A stretch of DNA of 64,000 bases, from contig NC_134678.1 of NCBI RefSeq assembly GCF_024713945.1, positions 5,642,001 through 5,706,000 of the forward strand, given 5' to 3'. Of the stretch, positions 39,766 to 52,251 are shown piece by piece. A program made the translations under genes and the position numbers. Origin of the DNA: Dermatophagoides farinae (lineage: Eukaryota; Arthropoda; Arachnida; Sarcoptiformes; Pyroglyphidae). Positions within the stretch are counted from its first letter, which is position 1. The number at the start of each line of letters is the position of its first letter. The notes beneath the pieces were generated by a model. The model saw only the letters and a program-made list of their open reading frames with translations. It searched no databases and had not been told where the DNA came from.

Positions 39766-40285
39766 ATGAATTTAAAATGGATTCGAATCCGACATTTATT
39801 ATTCAATATAAATCATAAAAATAATCAAAAAGAAGTAATTCAAAGATATTTGTCCACAAAAAACAGCGATGATCCAAGGTAAGACGTGAATTTTTTTTCC
39901 ATTTAATCATGGCCACTTGAATTTTTTTTCCCAGAATAACATTGACTGATGATGGAAAAACTATCGTTTGTTGGCATCCCGAACAATCGTTTCCATATGA
40001 ACATTCATTGCCATATGATGATGAGTCGATTCGTTTGAATACCTCTTCTGCGTTGAAAGTTGAAACCATGGAAAAAGGTGAAAATATTTATCATAAAATG
40101 CCCGTTAATCGTCTGGAAATGGAAGAATTAAGAGCAATCACTTACACAAACAAACATAATTGGAAACGAAGGTTAGAGATTTTAAAATTTTAATTGACAA
40201 AAAATATTAACTTATTAAATTCTTGTCATTTAGACGGATGGAAGGATTACAATTGCGACCAGCTCATCCAAGAAAAGGAGTTTAA
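39766..40285 (+). CDS. mRpL42: mitochondrial ribosomal protein L42
   Basis: Component of the mitochondrial ribosome. Three exons: 39766-39878, 39935-40171 and 40234-40285, joined through GT-AG introns of 56 and 62 bp, giving 133 residues. The amino terminus (MNLKWIRIRHLLFNINHKNN...) is basic and free of acidic residues, as expected for a mitochondrial presequence. The hallmark segment ITLTDDGKTIVCWHPEQSFP followed by YEHS matches the L42 motif (TSDGRTIVCYHP...PYEHT in human). The tail is short and basic (QLRPAHPRKGV). It is the only clear plus-strand gene, divergent from the sulfatase and convergent with CWC22, whose stop is 93 bases away. Confidence 0.9.
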
Positions 40286-40331
40286 TAGTCATTTTTTTTT
40301 ATATAGAATAATAATTACAAAAATACATTAA

Positions 40332-40337
40332 AATAAA
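40332..40337 (+). terminator. poly(A) signal of mRpL42
   Basis: AATAAA, 47 bases after the mRpL42 stop and immediately before a perfect 9-bp inverted repeat (40341-40359) in the gap between convergent genes. Confidence 0.55.
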
Positions 40338-40340
40338 ATG

Positions 40341-40359
40341 AATTGATCATTGATCAATT
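40341..40359. repeat. inverted repeat between convergent genes
   Basis: AATTGATCA-T-TGATCAATT: 9-bp perfect arms around a single base, between the stop codons of mRpL42 (40285) and CWC22 (40379). Its role in transcript ends is not shown. Confidence 0.7.
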
Positions 40360-40378
40360 ATGAAATGAAATAAAATGA

Positions 40379-42690
40379 TTATTTTCGGTGATGTTGAGTA
40401 GAATGATCATCAGATCTGATTTCACTACGTATTTTTCTTATTTTAGAATGTTTTTTATCATCTGAAGATTCGTCTCGGTCTGCCCTTTTCAGGTTCTTTT
40501 TCACATCATCAATGTGTTTTTCTTCATTTGATCGATGATGATGACGATGGCTACGATCTTTATCATTTTCACGGTTTCGTTCTTTTAAACGATATTTATC
40601 AGTATCTTTTTTGTCATTCGGATATCGTTTATGTCGATCTGAATTAGAATAGTCACGAGACATATCATACTTATGTTTGTTGGTATCTCGTAATTTATGT
40701 CGTTCTTCTTTCCGATGATTTTCCCTTTCACCTCGATATTTGGATGGTCGTTGTTCACGAATTGATCTATGTTTTCTTTTATGTGACGTATCGTCTGAAT
40801 CTTCATCTGAAGAACTATCGGAATTATTCGATGTAGAAGAATCAGATGATGAATCAGAGCTATCATCGGAAGAATCACTATCGGAACTATTATCTGAACT
40901 GTCACTACTACTACTAGTACTAGTACTATCGTCTTCCTGCTTTAATTTCTGTAAATTTTCTTGCAATAATGGCAATTTTTGTGAAGATGCCGTTTTTAAA
41001 TGTTCACGAAGATCATCAGTAAGACCACCGAGGCCAATACTGGTAAAAAAATTAATAGCGAAACGGGTATATTCTGGATTATCTCGAGGAAATAATCCTA
41101 TGAAAGCTTCGTCTAAGGTTGGATCTTTGATTCGTTGATTAAGTCGAACTAATCCCATTGATTCGGCTAATTGTTGGAATAATATCTTTATGAATACACG
41201 ACTAGAAGAAGACGTGTCGTTTTCATTCAATTTAATATGACTCAACACTGTCCAAGGAATCGAATCGGTATACAAAAGATGAGCAAATATTTTGGCCACA
41301 TTTCGCAATTTGCATGTTTCAAATCGATGAATCGTATCATAACAGTTTTTGAGAATTTCCACAAACGGCTCAACATATTCAGGATTTATCTGACAAAATC
41401 TTTGAGCCAAGAGCCCAAAAAATTTTATATAAGTACGTTGTTGAGCACAGCAATCAACAATCATGTTACACAGTTCAGCGTATTGTGGTGGCTTAATGTC
41501 CAATTTCAATAATTTGTGTGCACATTCTTCAAAATCCAAAGATGATTGAATGGTCAAATAAATTGTTTTTCGAAGATTGATCAAATTAGTTTCAGTATTA
41601 TCAATGATGGTCGTAGTTGCTCCTTCTTCATTTGCTTCATCACTAGAATCTTCGTCGTCATCATCTGATCCAGATTCATCGCTATCATCATCATCGTCAT
41701 CATCACCGACGTCTAAAATACTTTGTTTAATCTCGTCATATTTGGCTTCATTAGTCTGAAAATCTGGATCTAATTTGAATACATTAAGTCGATCTTCAGT
41801 TTCATAATCATCTTCCAATGTCATCAAATGGGTAAATTGTTCATCCTCTTCAATTAAATCTAGTTCCTGCATTATTGACGGATGGTCTTTGAATTTATCT
41901 TTACGTATGGCATACATGACCTCAATCATATATTGAACACGTTTATTGAGTTCACCATCATGAAGAATTGTGCGAAGTCGTTCGAATATACCTGCAGCAC
42001 CTTGGCGCGATACTTCTTCAAGTTTTGCTCCACATTCTTTCAAAAACGCAATGGCCACTTCAACCGAATCATTTGTAGCGTTCTCCAGCAACAAGACTAA
42101 AATCTCTAATGCTAAAATTTCATGCGCTACATTTTGATTGAATAAATGAGCAATAAACCGAGTGCTATTGATACAATTCGATTTATCATTTCTTTGAAAT
42201 GAACGCCTAAATTGAACAATCAATCGTTTGAGTAAAAGTTCGCCGACCTTGGGAAACTAAACAAAAAAATAAAATAATCAATTGAATCATTAAAGTGTAA
42301 AATACTTACTTTTGTATTCGTTACGGCAATCAATGCAGCATAAACGTGTGTGAATGTTGGCGAAGATTGCTGAGCACGAAGAATAGAACGGCAAAGTAGA
42401 CCTCGGCCACGAATTAAATTGATGGCAAACAATTCTTTCACGATAAATGCAATATTTGAAACGTTAACTTTGTTGATCAGACCATTGATAGACTTTTTTA
42501 AGGATTCCCATGCCAAACGCTGATAAGCTTCACTATTCTTATCGCTGATATTCTGTTGCATCAGACGTAATTTTGCCGGTGGAATATATGCACCACCGGT
42601 TTTAGTACGGATATCTTGACCTGGATCCATCGAGGATGGTTTAGCTCTTTCTTTATTTGCCATTCTAGATTCATCGGGTGAAGAAACCAT
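40379..42690 (-). CDS. pre-mRNA splicing factor CWC22 (nucampholin)
   Basis: Spliceosome component that in other animals recruits eIF4A3, so linking splicing to exon-junction-complex deposition; nuclear. Exons 42310-42690 and 40379-42256 with a 53-bp phase-0 intron (GTAAGT...TTTAG) give 752 residues. The amino terminus carries [12 protein letters not shown]. The MIF4G domain covers about 57-250 ([34 protein letters not shown]). A Asp/Ser/Glu-rich linker covers about 310-338. The MA3 domain starts at about 355 ([20 protein letters not shown]). [19 protein letters not shown] follows at about 529-547. From about 560 the tail is Ser/Asp-rich and then Arg/Lys/His/Asp-rich (RS-like). Order and spacing match the family. 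The gene is compact, with one intron. Confidence 0.95.
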
Positions 42691-43192
42691 TACGAAAATT
42701 TATATTAAAGAAAATCCAAATATTTATAAAATAAGATTCTTGACAAAAATCGTGTTGAGTCAATAAAATAATTGGCTATAACGACACAATCAAGTATACG
42801 TTTTCTATTTTAACCTTAGAGACATGAATTTATAATTTAAAATCTTTTTTTCGATTGCCATCAATCAGAATTTAATGATCAAAATTAAAATAATTAGAAA
42901 ATAAATAGGCAATAAAATGAAATTGAAACACAAATTAGAAGAAAAATATTCTATGGTTTAGTGTCCATAATATCATTCATTTAAAATGAATGAAAAAAAA
43001 TTAAAGACCAGCCAAAATATAACATCATTATATTTTGATTCATCATCTTAATCAGAAAACCTGATTGTTTTACTGTCACGTTATTAAGAAAAACCATTAC
43101 CAGCAATAGTAAGGGTGACAACAATAAAAAATTGTTTAATCATCCATATTTTTTAAAATCATAACTTTGGCATCAAAGAAAACGACTGAGAA
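42691..43192. other. spacer between hyccin and CWC22
   Basis: 502 bp of AT-rich sequence. It must hold the hyccin 3' UTR/poly(A) region and the CWC22 promoter. Nothing else is recognised. Confidence 0.6.
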
Positions 43193-45264
43193 TCACGATG
43201 ATTTAATCAATGATGAAGAATTCGATGTGGCATTCTGATTATGTTGTTGACCATTATTTGAATTCTGTTGATTTACGTTGTTGCCCAATAAAGCTACAGC
43301 TGATGCACCTGAAGAACGATCCGATTGTACATCAGATGAAGGATCAGTGATTTCGATCCTTAATTTGAATCTCTCATTGGAATGGAGGCTACCAATCATA
43401 GCTTGATCGCTTTTATTATCATCATCATCGTCATCATCATCGGTGAATCGTTCTAATGGTGCCAGAGGAGGATTCAGACCTATCATGTGTATGGAATCCA
43501 CATCACTTGATCTATCCAATTCATCCTCATCATCAATAAATTTCTTTGGATTTTTCATTTGTTTCATCGGTATCAATTCATCTTGATTATGATTGGAATT
43601 TATAATTTTTCCATTTGTTTCCAATGCTAATTGTTTTGAGGATTTATTCTTGGATTGTTTTCCACCATCTTTTAATTCTTTTAACATATTTATAACACCT
43701 TTACGTGGAGGCTTGGACGAAATTTTGGAATTTGAAACGTTAGAATTATTCGATTTACCAGCTGATGATAGAGGTGATGCTTCCTCGTTGATAGAATCCA
43801 ATGATTTGAATGATGGACGACCATTTTGTTTTTGCTGTTGTGATTGCGATGATGATGAACGTGGCTGTAATGAATTTTTAGAATGTGCTTGTTGAGCATT
43901 CAAATTAGCGGCAGGTTGTGTAGCAGGACCAGCCACAATCGGAATATCGTCAGGCAATTTTTTCGTTTTGAATGAAGCATTTGTAATGGCAGCTTTACGG
44001 GATGAAACTGAGGTCATCGTTGTAACTGGGGGTGTGGCATTTAAACTAATCTCTGATTGATTAATACGTTTCATTTTGGCTCGATGATCTTCTCTATCAC
44101 GATTGATTATTGCTTGTGTATTTTTGAATGCATTCACCATCTGAAACAATAGATAATATATTAAATATAAATTTGAAGATATAGTCAAATTTATACTTAC
44201 CAGAATTACATCACCATAAAATTTGTAAGTAGAACGCTTACAAATTTCTTCAATTAATTCTGATGCTAAATCTTCCAATTCATTATGATAACAAAAATAA
44301 CTAGCTTTTATTAATTCTGTCAAGAATTCTGATGTAAATTGAACTTGGAGTGTTTCCGGTATTAAGACAGAGTTATTATCATTATCTTTGGAATTTATTT
44401 TATTGCTAGATTCATTCTGCAGAATTGCTTTAATTTGTTGTTTAAGTTCGGTACAAGTTCGCTGTAACATGCAACCTTGTTTCAAAAGTTCCAGATATAA
44501 ACGTAACATTGATTGCCATGAATAATAACCTGCCTCTTGAATATGTTGATTGTAAAGTTTCATCAATACGGTAAATACTGATTGTTGATTGCCCGTATTT
44601 AATTGTTCTACTTCATGATATGGACCAAAGATTGTAATTCGAGATTCTTGTGGATTATTAATTTTGGCCAACATTTGTTCAGTAGGTATTGAAGCTTGTC
44701 CGGATGTATGAGCGCTTTGTTCATGATAAATAGAAGGCTTTGCCAATGAAATTAACCGAACATCAATTGTTTTTAAATCCCCGGTTTTTTGATTGATTAT
44801 TTCAAAATTATAAACACACATCAATAGAATGGCTATGGAAGATTTTGGTTCAGATTTTAGGTCATTATCTTTTGTAGTAAAACAATTTCTATGATGACAG
44901 CGAATATAAACAGCGATCAATGTTGGTAGAAAAATTAATGTTTTCAGTCGTAATTCTCGATCTTGACTTTTATAAATGCTATAAAGCCGTTTGGTAATTG
45001 ATTTGAACAACTGTTTCATGGAAAAAAAATCACAATATATAAAATTTAAGTGTTTAATTAAAAAAAAAGTTTAAAAACAATTACCTCAATATCACGTTCT
45101 GGATGTTCTAATAAATCGAAAATTGCTTCAATAGCATGATCATCTATTTGAAATTCTTTAATATTTTCATCGGATGAGGATAGAAAATCTTCAATTAAAG
45201 TTCGTTTTCGATCACTAATCGATGACGATTGAATAGTGTTACTTGCATTGATCATCATCATCAT
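43193..45264 (-). CDS. hyccin / FAM126 (PI4KA complex subunit)
   Basis: Hyccin stabilises the TTC7-PI4KIIIalpha complex that makes PI4P at the plasma membrane. Three exons: 45085-45264, 44201-45010 and 43193-44140, with introns of 74 and 60 bp, giving 645 residues. Family features are DLLEHPERDIEQLFKSI (equivalent position to the human QEPQSELLEPV region), LIFLPTLIAVYIRC, the core SIAILLMCVYNFEII, and SLAKPSIYHE (human SLSKPSVYHE), then a helical part to about residue 345. The carboxy-terminal 300 residues are low complexity (Ser, Asn, Gln, Asp) and not conserved, as usual in this family. Four consecutive ATG codons make the exact start uncertain by up to three residues. The 60-bp second intron is a multiple of three and stop-free. 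Confidence 0.88.
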
Positions 45265-46658
45265 ATCATCATCATCATAGTATTAATTCACAAAACAAAA
45301 AATTATTCATAACAATGATTTCATATGATTAAGGCAAAATATGAACAATATACTTCAAGACAATCGAATTTTAAATCAAGTAATATACTGAAATTCAAAT
45401 TAAAACAATTAGATGATTGTAATGATGACTAGCATTTTTGAATTGGATTTATTTTGGCATTTATGAGCGATATTTTGGACGAACAAAAAAAAATCATCAA
45501 TAAATAGAAAAACGGATTGGTGATTTTCATTTAGCAACTGGAAAAAAAACAAACAAACAAAAAAATAAGCCAATTAGTGTGTGTGTGTGCAGGAATAATT
45601 AAATAAAACAGGTATATGAGACAAACGCAAACAAACTGGGAAATTTGAAAACGACTTTTGTCATTTTGAAGATTAAAAATTGAAAAAAAACATAGCTATA
45701 GCTATTGTTCCGACAGTAGCATATATAGCTATAAACGGTATCATATAGATAGGAGAAAATCTTATATTATTATAATATAGGATAAAAAAAAATTTGATAG
45801 CGATCAATTTCTTGTTTGAAAAGAGAATATCAAATGAACACTATTAAAATAGCTGTGTGCACATGGAATAGGTGAACGAATTTCAGAACTATTGTTTTAT
45901 TTTGGAGTTATTTTTTCGGTCTAACGCGTTGTAGAGGTAAATATTTCCAAGTAGATAAAATGTCAAAGCTATATTATGATTCAGTTGATCCAAAAGAGAG
46001 TAAACGAATATCATGAAATATAATGAAAATCAATAAACATACTTGACGTCATAAGAATGTATATCTGAATCTATTTCTGGAACATCAGGAACTATAATAA
46101 TATTGGCTATCATCGAGTTCTCTTGTTTTAGGTCAATCGTTGGGCATCTTTAGACATACACACGTTATATATAAAAATGGCAGATGTTTATAATGAATAC
46201 AGAGATTGAACCAAGAATCATAAAGAGTGGTGATGTCATTCCATTCAAATCAATGCATAGTTGGAATAAAAAATGTTGAGCCATATACCAGATTGTATGC
46301 CGACGTTTTTTTGTTTTGTTGTCGTTTCATATTCCTATCTGCTGCACACCTATATAGACTCAACTTGTGCTAATCATAATTTCTAATTTATCCGGAAGAT
46401 GGCATTAAAATAAAAAATTTTTAAATTCTAATTCACAAATAAATTTAAATGGTACGTGAATTCTTTTTCATTTTAATCGATTTAAAATTCGAAATATTTT
46501 ATTTTCATAAGAAAAACAACTTGTGTCAATAGATGTACAGAATTATAATTACAATGAATAAAAAAAAACAATAATGATTTACACATCATGTCAGATATCA
46601 CAATTTGTTAAATGATTTGAAATGTTTTTTACAATACACATGAAATTAGATTCAAAAT
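45265..46658. other. spacer between RGM and hyccin
   Basis: 1.4 kb, AT-rich, with no supported open frame. It contains short (TA)-rich palindromic segments (45700-45780) and the RGM 3' UTR with an AATAAA at 46498-46503 (minus). The hyccin promoter should lie at its right end. Confidence 0.5.
46498..46503 (-). terminator. candidate RGM poly(A) signal
   Basis: AATAAA on the minus strand, about 155 bases after the RGM stop codon. Confidence 0.4.
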
Positions 46659-49591
46659 TTACAGATAATCAAACAAAAATAATGAACAATATTGTGAAAC
46701 GATGATTAGACAGATGATGGTTAGAAATGAACAATGATTCGACCAGATAGTCGATGAACCTGATTGATCATGTATCATATTCGATGAATGATTTGTGTAT
46801 GCTAAATGATTGTTCAATGTGGTGAATTTTGGTTCATCGAATGATGAGGCAAATACAAATGGCAGAGTACTGGCTGCACCTTTTATCATAGTATCGTATA
46901 GGCATGCTAAACGATAATAACCGATTAGATTCTTTTCATAACAATCCTGAAGAACCATATTCTCATCTGTACTTTCACTGGTAATAACACCAACATTCAT
47001 GTTACCACTATCATCTAATCGTAATTTTGATATGGAAAATAGATCATTATTTTGAATAGGATATTTTTCCAATGCAGATCGAAGTCGATTCCGTTGAGAT
47101 TTACGAGCTTTCTTCTTTGGTGATTCTGTTGTTGACGTTGTCGTGATCCGATTCTTTTTTCGGCCATCTTTTTTGCGTTTAGGTTTCTTGTTTAATGGCC
47201 GTTGTTGTCCATTATTTATGGCATGGCTATTACCATCATTATTTTCATGAAAATTAGCATCTCTTTTTTGTATCCGACGACGTTTACGATGTGTATCACC
47301 ATCATAATCATCATCATCATCTGAAATGTCTTCTTCATGATCATAGTCATCATCATCATCATCATCATCGAAATCATCATTGCTCGAATCATAATAATCA
47401 TTATTGTCATTATCTTCTTGTGCATCAAGATTATTGTCAAAATTTGGCATCGATTGTGAATAATGTGAATTCTGTTGTGCTGTGGATTCTAAGCCAATAT
47501 TGGCACGTTTTAATTCATTTTCAATGTTGATTAATTCACGATGATGACAACCAGATTTACATAAAGAAATCGGATTGATTGCATTCAAAACTAGATCTTG
47601 ACGTACCAAATTTGATTTTGATGTTAGAAATTTTATCACAACATTCAGGAATTTTGTATGAATAAATTGTGAGATATATACACGGGCACCAATATGTTCA
47701 AGATGAATGGTTACGACCATATCTTTCATCGATGTATTTATATAGACCATATTATTGAAATTATATACAGAACCATCAGTGAATGTTCCCGCTGGTGATG
47801 CTGATTGATTAATAAAATATAGAAAAACACAAAATTAGGTTATCGGACAATATTATCAATGTATATTACCTTGTGCTAATGAATCAGTTTCATAGATTAA
47901 TTCATTGGAAATCATACACGGATTAAAACGACGAACCAATACGGTCACTTTGGTTACACCGGTTGAATTGAATTGATCTATGACAATAGAAAAATGGAAA
48001 AAAATGAGAAAAAATAATAACAAATGTAAACAAATGTTTTTTTTTCATTCTCTGTTTACTATCAATCAATATTTTGGAATTTTTTTTTAAACGTATAAAA
48101 ATTCCAGGGAAACAGAAAGATAACAAAATCATTTTAGTTAGCAAACTATATTGTGTTTACATCAAATTGTTGTCATCTGGCAATATAATATTGACAATTA
48201 TATTATATTATATATTATTTTTAATTTTAATAATGATGTATAACAATCGATAGCAATAATGATAAAATTATTACGATTATTGCTTTTCAACCTCTTTTGA
48301 TAAAATAAAAAATTGACAATGATGATAATGATGATGATGATGATGATAATGTTTTGCCGATAATCCTATTTTCAGATAGCATGATTATTATTATTATCAT
48401 GATGATCATATATAACAACTAAATTATCCACAAAAAAAAATCACATGAAGTACAAATGATCTTCTATCATAAAAACAAAATTTAATCATAATATAATCAT
48501 CAACAACAATAAGTATACAAGTCTAGTTTATTATTAATTATGTTCGACTTTTTAATGATGGAATGATAATTTTAAAAATTCTAAAACTTACCTAGAATTC
48601 TTGTATTGGTAATTTGTACATCAAACAAAGGATGTTCCAACATGGATCTGGCTCCTAAACAATTACACGTTTGATATTGTGAATCAAATGTCCGTAAATG
48701 TGGATCACCAAATATAATACAAGTTAATGATGGTGTCATTGGATGAACAGGTTTAAATATCAGTTCTGATGCTAATTGTGCTGTCGTTTCATTTAATCTA
48801 CTATTCAAATCATTCATTTGTGGTCGCTGTTGTCTTTCACGTTGTGGTTGCAGATGATGATACATAATATCGGTGACACGATCATTTTGTCGTTTATATC
48901 TTTGATGTCGCAGAAATGGACGATGTTCGACAAGGTTTTTTTTATTTGGCAAAATATTCATTCCAATTGTATAGTTATAAGCAGCTTGTAGACAATATTG
49001 AAAATATTCTGGTTTGCTTGATTTATTATTATTAAATTTCACTTGAGTGGCAATAACAGGTGATGATGGAATATTGACTAATGAATCTAATGAAATGGGA
49101 TTTTTTCGATGATGTACAGGACCGGATTTAACCATAGCTTCATTGGATGTTGATAATTGTTGATGCCACGATGATTCGGGAAACATCGAACGAATTGGTG
49201 GTCGTTGCGTTGATGATGATGATAATTGATGATGTTGAAGTTTATTTCTTTGTCTATGTCGATTTCGATGATTATTATTTTTTACTCTACAATGTTCCGT
49301 TGATTTACGATCCACTAACGAACTAAATGAATGATAATGAATTGAACCATGACAAATTTGTTTGAGATTATCCAAACATTGTTTCAATTCTTTAATTTCC
49401 GGACATGACATTCTATCTAATGATGAGAATGAACAATGTCCAATTTTTTCTGTACATGGATTCGATGTCATTGATATTAATGATTGTTCATTCGATGATG
49501 ATGATGATAATAATGGTTGACTGTTAACGCATAGACATAACATTGATATGAAAATGAAATAATGAAAACTTTTAAATAATTTTGAAAACAT
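46659..49591 (-). CDS. repulsive guidance molecule (RGM) family, GPI-anchored
   Basis: RGMs are GPI-anchored neogenin ligands and BMP co-receptors. Exons 48592-49591, 47870-47977 and 46659-47800 (introns 614 and 69 bp, both phase 1) give 749 residues. Start chosen at 49591 because it begins a signal peptide (MFSKLFKSFHYFIFISMLCL); the frame is open to an ATG at 49717. The Cys-rich RGM domain includes CHGSIHYHSFSSLVDRKSTEHC-like spacing. The partial von Willebrand D domain carries FGDPHLRTFD (about 294-303), whose Gly-Asp|Pro-His is the known acid-labile autocleavage site, then DVQITNTRIL and FTDGSVYNF. Conserved late features are SLCKSGC and CYEKNLIGYYRLACLYD. The carboxy end is hydrophobic (SFLTIICLIIVSQYCSLFLF) and fits GPI attachment. 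Between SLCKSGC and CYEK sits a long acidic then basic insertion that is unusual for the family. Total length is well above the roughly 430 residues of vertebrate RGMs. Confidence 0.9.
47978..48591. other. RGM intron 1
   Basis: 614-bp intron between the GDPH exon and the small 108-bp exon; donor GTAAGT, acceptor TGTCATAG. It contains (GAT)n at about 48317-48350. No separate gene is seen. Confidence 0.8.
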
Positions 49592-52202
49592 TTTGAAATG
49601 GATGCGAATCTTATGATTCGTTGAGATCGATGAAATCGAATGGCATTGATGATGGTGATCATCATATGTGATAAACATCATTTTAATCATGGCAAACGTT
49701 GATAAAGTAATCATCATTCGTATAGAATGAAATTCAAATCATGAATGATTCGTGTTCATGATGATCCATAATGATTTTATATATCCAACAAAAGGATTAT
49801 TATTATGACTTATCATATGTGATATTCATAAAATTGAACTCTAGGAATATTATTCCCATGTGCAGGTGTGCAAACAGATATATGCACATATAACAAATTT
49901 AAGACGAAAAATGATCACATAAATATTGGATTGAAGTTTTTTTTACGAGGATCGAATCGAATACACCAAACACACACACAGGTGTGTATGAGAGACACAC
50001 ACACAATGTAATATCACTGCAGGTATTCTTCACATGATTGTCATCAAGTGGTGGTCGAATGATGATGATCAAACTCAAACACACCTGGGCTATGACAATT
50101 TTAACAACAACAACAACAACAAAAAAAACGGTTGCCCAAACTTATGTAAATATAAATTTAGTTTGTTTTTTGGTTGGGGGAGGGAGAGATATTTACTTTG
50201 TAAACATAAACGCACGTACATTGAAGGATGAAATAAAATTACTTATTTAAGAAAGATGTATATGGACAGTAGCATTTTTTTTAAATGGCGCGAATGGATT
50301 AGATTTTGTTATGAATGATGATGACCAGCATTGGATCGATTATTTTTGAAAAAGATTTTAAATACATAAAAAAAATGCAGTGAATTTCATTTATGAAATG
50401 ATGAGAAAAATCAACACCAAACATTTTAGCTATTCACACAGATTGATTTTTGAAATACAATTTTTAGAGATCAGAATTTTCTATTTTGTGTTGGTTAGAG
50501 TTATAGCCATCAAACAAACAACCAAAGAAAGCAGGCGAGCAAATAAAACTTTACAAAAAAATATACTATCTCTCATCTTCATCGCTGGAATGGCAAGTTT
50601 TTTTTTCCTATTTCTCTTCTTCTTGATTGGTGTCTATGTGCGCTAGCTATGGGTTTATATCCAAAAAACAAGTTGTTGAATGTATGTGTTTGTGTATCTG
50701 TATGGTTGGTTTGTTGGTGTGGTATACAATCCAAATAATGATGATTTTCTGTTCTTTGTATGATAGAATGAAAGTCTTGTATGGTGGCCATGGCCACTAA
50801 AACTTTACAAAGCTAGGGGCTTTGTTGTTGTTTTCCCTTCTACAAATGGTGTTGACCATTATTCGAACATTATTCTCCCGTTTGGTTCATTTGGTTTCAA
50901 AATCATCATCATAGCAGTTAATATTCACAAGCAACAATTGTTCACACAAGTTTCGCTCATTCTATTACTTGGAATTGAATGGATGTAGTGACAAAAAAAA
51001 ATGGTTTAAAAATTGTTTGTCGAATAAGAATTTATTGAATTTCTCATTAAATATCAGCGAATAAATATTATGTACGGGGTGTGTACACTTTGTACATTTT
51101 TTTTTTAGCATCCGATAAATTTCGGGATTATTTTACCTGTAAATTATTTGCATTTTATATGTGCAAACACATACCAAGCGAATGAGAAAAAAACAACGCT
51201 ATTCAAAATACTCATATAAATCGGCAATAAGAAAGTTTGGTTGATCATAAAATTTTTTTTTCACCATGTTTGTGCTACAACTATTATGAAGATTCAAGTT
51301 TTTCGAAATAAAAAAAAACACTAAACTAAATGAATGAAAGAAACGATCCTTTATAAGCAAAGCAATCTATTTAGCTATAATGAAATGTGGACGAACACAC
51401 ATGGCAAAGGCTATAGAGGTCGTCGTGTCGTGTCAAACTCATCAAATGAACACGAGCGAATTTTTTTGTTGTTTAGTAGTTGTTTCTGGTTTCCCCAGCT
51501 TCGATTCATTCGCGATCTTAGCATTTCATTTTGAATGTGTGTGTATGTGGGGACCTCAAGCTGTTTGCAGATTTTCTTCTTTTTTTTATACCCTAAGACA
51601 CAGACACAAATGAGCTAAATTTATTCTTCACGTTCTTTTGAAATTTTTCAAGAGAAATTATTTTTTTCGAGGTCGGTTGGGTCGAGCTTGCCAATCAATT
51701 CAGCTTTAACAACAACAACAACACACAGTACAATACAATTCCGTCGATCCGTGGTCTGAATGGCCATATGAAATGGAATGATGATGTAAAAAAAAAATGA
51801 AATGGAAAAGAAAACTATTGAACCAATTTTTTTTTTACTTTTTAATAGCCAAACATAAATACAAACACACACACACACACACGTAAACAATAAGAACAAC
51901 ATAATTTGAAAAATAATTATAACAAGGGTGTAACAAAAAAAAAGAAAAGAAAAATGTTCGAATACTGATGATGATAATAATGAGAGAAAAAGAAAAAATC
52001 GATCAATTCTTTTTTATTATTATCGACGCGAAAAAAAATGAATTTGAAAAAAAAACAGAAAATCGTCATTTCAATTTCAAATCAAAACCCGTTCAAATTT
52101 TTTTTTTGTTCACAAATTCCTTAATCAAATGTGAGGAATATAAAAAGAAAAAAAAATTTCGAAATTATTGAATTTAACTGTGAACTGTGAAAAAAAGGTG
52201 TG

Positions 52203-52251
<49 letters not shown>

